From the NCBI RefSeq assembly GCF_008973465.1, contig NZ_WBXN01000004.1:6426501-6490500 (forward strand): 64,000 nt of DNA, written 5' to 3'. How positions within the stretch are numbered: the first letter of the stretch is position 1; every line of letters begins with the position of its first letter. The position numbers and the translations under genes were made by a program. Origin of the DNA: Streptomyces sp. SS1-1 (GTDB lineage Bacteria; Actinomycetota; Actinomycetes; Streptomycetales; Streptomycetaceae). The notes beneath the pieces were generated by a model. The model was not told where the DNA came from. It worked only from the letters and a program-made list of their open reading frames with translations, and did no database searches. This document shows positions 58,501-64,000 of the stretch, piece after piece.

Positions 58501-60037
58501 CCTCGCGAAGGACGTGGGTGCCGGGTTCATCAGCGGCCTGACCGGATCCAAAGCGAAGATCAAGTCGGTGTCGGCCGACCTCGCCAAGGACATCCGTGCC
58601 GCGTTCTCCGGCCGCAAGGAATCCAACCTGCTGAAGATGGTCAACCGGGAAACGAAGGATCTCCTGACCCTCGCCGGGAAACGCGACGCGATCTCGAAGA
58701 AGATCGCCGACGCCAACAAGTTCGCCACCGACACCGCCAGCAAAGCCCGCGCGACCGGCAGCCTCGCCTCCATCGTGCAGGAGGACGCCTACTCCCCGAA
58801 GTACGTGAAGGGGCAGATGCAGGCGTCCCTCAATCAGATCAAAGCCTTCACCGCCAGCGTGAAGAAGCTGCAGGCCAAGGGCGTCAACAAGGACCTCATC
58901 CGGCAGATCCTGGAGATGGGACCCGAGCAGGGCGGCGCGTTCGCGAAGTCCCTCGCCGGAGCGGACAAGGCCACGATCAAGCAGTACAACAGCCTCAACG
59001 CCAACATCAACAAGGAGTCCAGCAAGCTCGGCAAGCTCGGCGCCGACCTGCTCTACGACTCCGGGAAGCACGCCGGGAAGGGCTTCCTCACCGGGCTGAA
59101 AGCCCAGCAGAAAGACATCGAGAAGCTCATGCTGTCCATCGCCAAGGGCATGCAGAAGGCCATCAAGAAAGCCCTCGGCATCAAGAGCCCCTCAACCGTG
59201 TTCGCGGCGATCGGACGGAACATCGGCGACGGTCTCGTCTCCGGAATGGCCGCCTCCCACCCGAAGGTGTCCGAGGCCGCGAAGAGGATCGGCGCGGCGG
59301 CCGCGGGCAACGCCCGCACCATCTCCGCCCGCGCCACAGCGAAGGCCAGCCGCCCCCGCTCGGGGTACGCGGCTGCGGTCGCCGAACTGCAGCGCCTCGT
59401 CGACAGCGGCAAGTGGGGCGGACGCCTCTTCGAGGACGTCAGCTTCCAGGGCATGTCGAAGAACTACCAGCGTGAGCAGATGAAGGTCGCCGATGGATTC
59501 TGGGCGGCCGTCTCCGAGATCAAGAAAGCCGTGCGCTCGGGGAAGAACGTCTTCGAAGACATGACGTTCAAGGGCATGTCCGCGAACGTCCGACGCTTCC
59601 ACGACATGATCGCCCAGATCTGGAAGGGCAACCCCTACAGCCGCACCTTCGGGAACTGGGGCAAGTTCGGCACCTACGGCCAGTACGGCAAGTACGCGCG
59701 CGGCGGCCCCATCGTCGGCCCTGGTACCAGCACCTCCGACAGCATCCCCATCCTCGCCTCCCGCGACGAGTTCATGATGCGCGCGGCCGCGGTCCGCTAC
59801 TACGGCCGGCCGACCATGGCCGCCCTGAACTCGATGCGGATCCCGCGTGGCGCCCTGGCCTCGATGCCGGTGCGTGGCGGCGACGGTGCGAGCAGCGGGG
59901 ACATCCATCACCACTACCACGTCACCCTCGACAACCGCGGCGTCATCGGGTCGCAGATGGAACTCGACAACTGGCTCGCGAAGTCCCTCGCCCGGCTGAA
60001 GACGCAGCGGCGTCTGCCCTCGACAGCGGGGATGTGA
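55589..60037 (+). CDS. Tape measure protein
   Basis: The 1482-aa protein sets tail length; at about 1.5 angstrom per residue this suggests a tail near 220 nm. It has several hydrophobic segments (about 85-125 and 345-425) and long helical regions. Four 29-residue coiled-coil repeats lie at 706-821. Two GGPI(T/V)GPGT-(G/S)TSDSI motifs lie near residues 865 and 1375, and SPS-containing segments between them. ATG 55589 overlaps the gpT stop. Its C-terminus is HHHYHVTL-containing and probably contacts the tail tip. Confidence 0.93.
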   Translation: MSTPTGGNLGDATITVNANTSPALLALNGLSRDAQGRLRDIRGRFTSEGRLINGTLTTVTANTNRFSDAVEGLRGASLLLSPALIPIAAQAAPIAAGLGAAAVAVGAFAAAAAGQVSAITEAGEAEKKYKEAVDEHGATSAKAAEAQAAYAKQVAQMPAATRTTAAAVSVLKDRYQEWSDALASNTMPVATKGIQAFTSVFPKLTPLVKGTSTELNRFVTIAAGGLASPGFDRFMNSFSDFAVGSLAKANDALVRFTRTLNTGKVSGGVSEFMEYARANAPLVRETLSRVAEALSNILVAASNVGPGLLTVVNALAGIAASLPPDVITSLLQMALALKAVRLAAAGMAAISGGVAAFTAAVSGMQAAAAGATGILPRLAAAIGSLSRATKIAVAGTGIGLLVVALSELSQGSKAAPPDVDKLTSSLKRLGAEGKATGEAAKHFGKDLDGLYGKVRSLTDPSTTDNIQQFIVTLGGLGSWDSTPVKDAKENLNAIDDALAGLVKNGQADLAANALKRLTAEYGKGGRDTEEFTSRLDGYKEALADAKFEQQLAADAMGLFGQQAQDTSAKLAEQKMSADGLRQSIQALNDVNRAALGGMIGFEASIDAAAKAAKENAGSLNVVNGVLDLNSPKAQAAATALSNLAQKTDEAAAANRESTGSWSGAIQIYERGRQQLVSTAQQMGLTKTEAEQLASQILKTPNKTAMLKADITDWKSKISEADKQLKSAKGEKKAKLTADVADWRLKVALAERQLLGAKASKQAKLTADIGVWQAKVKQAETQLKTAKGSKKATLTANIQDLQRKVRKAKEDLATVRSKSVTITAHYTPAKRSDGLTFLGASGRLATGGLVRYARGGRIPGFPSGGPITGPGTGTSDSILARVSNGEFVVNAKATAQHLPLLEAINSGKFSAAAGMAGGGLAGAGAAAGDGLAAGIGAATRGVEAAARAMAAAVVTAVRTELQISSPSRKTRALAKDVGAGFISGLTGSKAKIKSVSADLAKDIRAAFSGRKESNLLKMVNRETKDLLTLAGKRDAISKKIADANKFATDTASKARATGSLASIVQEDAYSPKYVKGQMQASLNQIKAFTASVKKLQAKGVNKDLIRQILEMGPEQGGAFAKSLAGADKATIKQYNSLNANINKESSKLGKLGADLLYDSGKHAGKGFLTGLKAQQKDIEKLMLSIAKGMQKAIKKALGIKSPSTVFAAIGRNIGDGLVSGMAASHPKVSEAAKRIGAAAAGNARTISARATAKASRPRSGYAAAVAELQRLVDSGKWGGRLFEDVSFQGMSKNYQREQMKVADGFWAAVSEIKKAVRSGKNVFEDMTFKGMSANVRRFHDMIAQIWKGNPYSRTFGNWGKFGTYGQYGKYARGGPIVGPGTSTSDSIPILASRDEFMMRAAAVRYYGRPTMAALNSMRIPRGALASMPVRGGDGASSGDIHHHYHVTLDNRGVIGSQMELDNWLAKSLARLKTQRRLPSTAGM
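57704..58051 (+). repeat. Four 87-bp tandem repeats in the tape measure gene
   Basis: Each repeat encodes 29 residues of the form LTADxxDWxxKVxxAExQLxxAK followed by a basic patch. Four copies stand back to back (residues 706-821), the last one diverged. Such repeats change tail length in 29-residue steps (about 4.4 nm each) if gained or lost. Confidence 0.8.
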
Positions 60038-60038
60038 C

Positions 60039-61394
60039 ATGGCCGCCTTCGAGACGCTCACCGATGACTTCACCGCCCCCACCGTCGACACAGTCAAATG
60101 GCCAGACAACTACAACGAGGCCATCGGCGGTGCGCTACCCGACCAGCCCGCCGGCCGGGCGAGAGTGCCCTGCAATCAGGGCTACGCGGCCTACGCATCC
60201 CAGCCCGCGTACACACTGGCCTCCTCACACGTCGGCGTCGAAGTAATCCCGCCCTCAGTGGGTGGCGCGACGGGCAGCGTGTTCTGTCAACTCCTCGTCG
60301 TCTCCAGCGTGGTCGGCACACAGATCGTCTTCGAGATCGACGTATCCACGAACCTGCTGCTGATGGCCGTCCACGTCGACTACACCGACGAGGACCCCGG
60401 CGTTGTCCCCTACGACCCCGTCCAGCACGCGTGGCTCCGCATCAGCGAAGCCGACGGCACCCTGTCCTGGGAGACCTCTCCAGACGGCCGCGTCTGGACA
60501 GCACAACATACGGAGACTGCCCCCGCCTGGGTTAGCGACACCGACCTGCAGGCACAGCTGCTGGCCTACCGGGACGACGGCGCCAACGACTACGCCTTCT
60601 TCGACAACGTGAACACCACCCCGGTCATGACCGACGGGTACACCGTCGCCGTGGACTGGACCGGCGACGGCGGCTTCGACGGAGGGTACGACGACGTCAC
60701 CGATGCCGTGCTGCAACGCGGCCCGGTCACCTTCGCCTACGGCCGTGACCAGGCCCGCCAGCTGTCGCCGCCACGGGTGGGCACCCTGTCGATGATCCTG
60801 TGCAACGCCGACCGCATCTACAGCCCGGAGAACCCGGACTCGCCGATCGCCGACGACATGTCACCAGCCGCCCCCGTGAAAGCGGAGACCGTCTACCAGG
60901 ACACCCTGTACCCGCTGTTCACCGGCCGCATCGAAGACTTCGAGGTGCACCCGGACCGCGGCGACCGCAGCGTGGACATCACCTGCCTGGACCTGCTGTC
61001 GCTGCTGCAGGGCAACACCATCTCGACGGAGCTGTTCGAGGCGCAGCGCACCGGCACCCTCATCGGTGTCGTCCTCGACGCTGTCGGCTGGACCGGCCCC
61101 CGCGACCTCGATCTCGGGGCCACGTTCGTGCCCTGGTGGTGGCTTGAAGAAGTCGACGCGTTCACCGCGGTCACCGACCTCGTCTCCTCGGAAGGCCCGC
61201 CGTCGATCGCCTACGTCGGCCCCGACGGCACCTTCATCTTCCGCGACCGGCACCACCGGCTTCTGCGCGCCGCGTCGCTCACACCACAGGCCACGTTCAC
61301 CGCAGTACGGCCGGCCGACTGCGACACCGGGCACAGCGGGGACTGCTTGGGGTTCGGCGAGTGCGGTTTCGGCGAAGGCGGATTCGGAGGATAG
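60039..61394 (+). CDS. Tail tip protein with lectin-like N-terminus
   Basis: The 451-aa protein begins with a beta domain that looks like a concanavalin/laminin-type fold (ETLTDDFTAPTVDTVKWPDNY...AYASQPAYTLASS...FFDNVNTTP, about 1-195). The second half has DYTVAVDWTGDGGFDGG-like turns, SMILCNADRIYSPENPDSP and LYPLFTGRIEDFEV, found in actinophage minor tail proteins that follow the tape measure. It ends in a glycine-rich repeat (FGECGFGEGGFGG). Confidence 0.72.
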   Translation: MAAFETLTDDFTAPTVDTVKWPDNYNEAIGGALPDQPAGRARVPCNQGYAAYASQPAYTLASSHVGVEVIPPSVGGATGSVFCQLLVVSSVVGTQIVFEIDVSTNLLLMAVHVDYTDEDPGVVPYDPVQHAWLRISEADGTLSWETSPDGRVWTAQHTETAPAWVSDTDLQAQLLAYRDDGANDYAFFDNVNTTPVMTDGYTVAVDWTGDGGFDGGYDDVTDAVLQRGPVTFAYGRDQARQLSPPRVGTLSMILCNADRIYSPENPDSPIADDMSPAAPVKAETVYQDTLYPLFTGRIEDFEVHPDRGDRSVDITCLDLLSLLQGNTISTELFEAQRTGTLIGVVLDAVGWTGPRDLDLGATFVPWWWLEEVDAFTAVTDLVSSEGPPSIAYVGPDGTFIFRDRHHRLLRAASLTPQATFTAVRPADCDTGHSGDCLGFGECGFGEGGFGG

Positions 61395-61398
61395 AGCG

Positions 61399-63147
61399 AT
61401 GCCCTTCTCACCCATCGAGCACGGCACCCTGAACTGGGATGTGCCCGTAAACCAGGCGTTTGAGGATGTGTGGACGGAGCTCGCCGCCGCCACGTTCTAC
61501 CAGTTGGTGGCGGCGTCCGATGCGCCGGCGAGTGTGCGGTCGAGGGCGCAGTACGTGTGCGACGGCACCGCCGACGACGTGCAGATCCAGGCCGCCATCG
61601 ACTCTGCCCTGGCCGAGGGCGGCGGGCGGATCGTTCTGTCCGCAGGCACCTTTAACCTTGCCGCGCAACTCGTCCTCGCAGGCGCCGACGATGTCGAAAC
61701 CGAAATCGACCTCACCCTGACCGGGCAAGGCCCCAAAGTCACGACCCTCGCCGCAGGCAGCGGACTCGACTCCGCCATCCACCTCACCGAGGTCATCCGG
61801 GCGCACCTCGCCGACTTCGGCATCACCATCAGCGGCGCCAGCCACGGCATCTCGTCGAACACCACCAACGGAGCCGACAGCGGACACCGCTCCTTCTGGC
61901 AGTCCAGCTTCCGCAGCCTGCAGATCCACGGCCCATGGGACGGCACCCACACCGGCTACGCCCTCCACCTCGGAAGCCCGTTCCGCAGCGTGTTCGAGAA
62001 CATCGAGATCGGTGGCGTCGGCAACGGGTGGCGCATGTTCTCCGAACACGCCGACTTCAACCCGGGCGACCTCACCGTCACCCGGTCGTTCGTCGATCTG
62101 TCCGGCGCAGGCGGCACCGCCTATCGCATCGACTCACCCGCTGGCACCATGAACCAAACGGTGTGGACGATGTGCGAGGCCTACGCCAACGGCGCTACCT
62201 CCACCGGTATCTACATCGCCGGATCACACAACCGGTTCATCGGTAGCAACCTGGAACAGTTTCAGACCCTCGTCAACGTCGCATCCGGCGAGTCGAACAG
62301 CTTCGACCTCAACTACGTGACCTGCCGCGACGGCGGCTCCAGCAACAAAGCTTTCGTGTGCGGCACCGGAGCGTGGAACAACCGGTTCTCCGCGAACTAT
62401 CTGAACGTCCACACTGGAGACTCCCTGGTCGCTGTGCAGGACGCCAACACGTCCGCGGCCTGCCCGAACATCTTCGAACGCATCCGTATCGAAGCGAACT
62501 CGGGCACCACCACCACCTACAGCAAGGTGGCCTCCACTGTCTTCCGGGACATCACCGCGTTCCTCGGCGGCGGCACCATCCAAGCCGGGCTGCTGTCCTA
62601 CCCGCTGACCACGGTCAACGACTCGTCGTTCACTCCTGCCGATCACAACCTGATCGCGTGGACCAGCGATCCGGCAACCCTGCGCTCCACGTCCAACACG
62701 ATCACGTCCGGGACCGTCTACCTGCACAAGGTGAAGATCGTCAATCGGTCGACGGTCGTCAGCAATATCCACCTCGGTATCGAATCCGCCGGAAGCGGAC
62801 TCACCTCCGGACAATGCTTCGTCGGCCTCTACGACAGCAGCGGCACCCGCCTCGCCGTCAGCGCCGACCAAGCCAGCAACTGGACCAGCACCGGCGGGAA
62901 AACCATCGCCCTGACCAGCCCGCAAACCCTCGCGGTCGGCTACTACTACATCGCGATCCTCGCCGTCGGCACAACGCCACCGCAGTTCTCCATGGGCGCA
63001 GGCGGCGCCATGAGCGTCAATCCCGGCCTGACCACGTCCACCGCCCGCTTCCTCACCGGACCGGGCAGCCAGACCTCCCTGCCATCCTCGATCACACTCG
63101 CCAGCCAGACCCCCAACACCCGCGCCCACTGGGCCGCCCTCAGCTAG
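61399..63147 (+). CDS. Tail spike with right-handed beta-helix
   Basis: The 582-aa protein has a short N-terminal attachment part and CDGTADDVQIQAAIDSAL, the entry motif of pectate-lyase-like beta-helices. About 250 residues of short strand/turn repeats follow (NRFIGSNLEQFQTLVNVASGE, NNRFSANYLNVHTGD). The last 170 residues form a beta-sandwich (LHKVKIVNRSTVVSNIHLGI). Such spikes bind or cut surface polysaccharide and set host range. GGAGG precedes ATG 61399. Confidence 0.82.
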   Translation: MPFSPIEHGTLNWDVPVNQAFEDVWTELAAATFYQLVAASDAPASVRSRAQYVCDGTADDVQIQAAIDSALAEGGGRIVLSAGTFNLAAQLVLAGADDVETEIDLTLTGQGPKVTTLAAGSGLDSAIHLTEVIRAHLADFGITISGASHGISSNTTNGADSGHRSFWQSSFRSLQIHGPWDGTHTGYALHLGSPFRSVFENIEIGGVGNGWRMFSEHADFNPGDLTVTRSFVDLSGAGGTAYRIDSPAGTMNQTVWTMCEAYANGATSTGIYIAGSHNRFIGSNLEQFQTLVNVASGESNSFDLNYVTCRDGGSSNKAFVCGTGAWNNRFSANYLNVHTGDSLVAVQDANTSAACPNIFERIRIEANSGTTTTYSKVASTVFRDITAFLGGGTIQAGLLSYPLTTVNDSSFTPADHNLIAWTSDPATLRSTSNTITSGTVYLHKVKIVNRSTVVSNIHLGIESAGSGLTSGQCFVGLYDSSGTRLAVSADQASNWTSTGGKTIALTSPQTLAVGYYYIAILAVGTTPPQFSMGAGGAMSVNPGLTTSTARFLTGPGSQTSLPSSITLASQTPNTRAHWAALS

Positions 63148-63156
63148 GGACCGCCC

Positions 63157-64000
63157 ATGTCTCTGTCCTTCCTCGAACCGTTCGGCTACTCCCACGGCTG
63201 GCGCGACATCATCAACGACGTGTCCTTCGACGTCGACGTCCGCCGCCCCCAAGACACCTACACACCCGTCTGGTCCAGCGACGAGACGATCGCCCTCGCG
63301 CTCGGCCAAACCATCCAGGTGCAGGCCAAGGCATCCGACCCGTTCCGTGACGCCCTCGACCCCGTCAACGGAACCGACATCATCTTCTCCGGCCCGGGCA
63401 CCGTCCTCGCGTCGATCTCACGCCGCTCCGGCCAGTCCACCACCATCAGCGTCACCGCCGTCGGCGGCGCCGTCACCATCACCCGCCTGCAAGTCCGCGG
63501 CCGCCCGGTCCCGACCGACCGCACCGTCAAGGTGTCCTCGGCCGACTCTGTCAGCGTGGGCCGGCACGGCCGCCGCTCCAATCCGGGCGACGCCCCATGG
63601 GCGAACGCCAACGACGCCTACGCCATCGCGCAGCTGCTCCTCGCCCACTACTCGCAACGCCGGCCGACAGTGACGATGCGGCTGGTGTCGTCCGATCATG
63701 AGCACCTGCTGCAGATCCTGTCCCGCACGATCTCCGACATGATCACCATTCAGCACGGGGAACTAGGACTCGATGCGTCCTTCCATATCGAGAGCATCGA
63801 GCACACCATCGCCCGCATGCCCAGCGAGGACAGCGACACGGGCTGCGAGCAGCGCGTCCACTACGCCACGCTCGGCTGTGAACGCACCGGGCTGATCGTC
63901 CCGGCGAACCCGTTCACCTTCGACGCGTCGGGGCTCGGCTTCAACGACGGCGTGTTCGACCCGACCGCCGCCGACGACCCCGACGCGGTCTTCATCTTCG
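63157..64000 (+). CDS. Minor tail protein (partial, runs off the window)
   Basis: The 281 visible codons begin MSLSFLEPFGYSHGWRDII and include AYAIAQLLLAHYSQRRPTVTMRLVSSDHEHLLQIL and a HIESIEHTIARM segment, similar to actinophage distal tail proteins that follow the tape measure. The 3' end lies outside the window. Confidence 0.65.
   Translation, partial: MSLSFLEPFGYSHGWRDIINDVSFDVDVRRPQDTYTPVWSSDETIALALGQTIQVQAKASDPFRDALDPVNGTDIIFSGPGTVLASISRRSGQSTTISVTAVGGAVTITRLQVRGRPVPTDRTVKVSSADSVSVGRHGRRSNPGDAPWANANDAYAIAQLLLAHYSQRRPTVTMRLVSSDHEHLLQILSRTISDMITIQHGELGLDASFHIESIEHTIARMPSEDSDTGCEQRVHYATLGCERTGLIVPANPFTFDASGLGFNDGVFDPTAADDPDAVFIF

Larger units (their letters stand above)
6908..64000 (+). 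mobile_element. Temperate siphovirus prophage (left end to window edge)
   Basis: The gene order is that of a tailed temperate phage: integrase, leftward repressor, rightward early recombination and replication genes, then terminase, portal, protease, capsid, connectors, chaperones, tape measure and tail proteins. The host-like sulfur operon on the left and the integrase at 7000 place the left junction between about 6900 and 7000. The exact att core cannot be read from one end. The right end and any lysis genes are not in the window. The mix of phage genes with a TraB-like translocase is discussed in the findings. Confidence 0.9.

Noticed and set aside
7000..64000. Complete prophage including attR and lysis genes
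   Set aside because: No holin, endolysin or right junction is seen before base 64000; the element continues beyond the window.

Overview
The window is very GC-rich, with frequent GTG starts and long antisense open frames, as expected of Streptomyces or a close relative. Bases 1 to about 6907 look like host chromosome. From about 7000 to the right edge it is an integrated temperate siphovirus. The right prophage end and attR lie outside the window.

Host part (1-6907): the end of a glutathionyl-hydroquinone reductase gene, then a sulfur-scavenging operon. The operon has a promoter, an S-adenosylmethionine riboswitch of the SAM-IV type, and a tiny Cys-ended leader peptide. These precede an amino-acid-type ABC transporter (permease, ATPase, lipoprotein) and two LLM-class flavin monooxygenases. 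A small zinc-ribbon protein follows.

Phage early part (7000-24100): serine integrase; leftward repressor and membrane protein; a control region with a LexA-type SOS box and repeated operators; a rightward Cro-like gene. A tightly overlapping early operon follows: HNH nuclease, YqaJ exonuclease plus RecT, DnaQ-like exonuclease, RuvC-like resolvase, WhiB protein and a primase/helicase-like 874-aa protein. Just after that gene lies a 200-bp array of ten GTCCACC boxes, the best origin candidate.

Accessory part (24100-36300): many small zinc-ribbon and membrane proteins, a HIT hydrolase, a DUF2637 protein and a TraB/FtsK-like translocase with a C-terminal winged helix, resembling the spd/tra modules of actinomycete conjugative elements. 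Leftward HTH genes, each facing a palindrome, break up the rightward operons. A lipoprotein and a GIY-YIG nuclease follow.

Late part (36382-64000): small terminase; a six-gene sugar/glycosyltransferase/methyltransferase cassette inserted before the large terminase; portal; a 2H-phosphoesterase/MuF/protease fusion; capsid; connectors; frameshifted tail chaperones; tape measure; tail proteins and a beta-helix tail spike. Six copies of a strictly spaced motif (CCGGAA, then a TANNNT-like box) precede late genes. In four cases the start codon sits 6-7 nt after the box, which suggests leaderless late transcripts.
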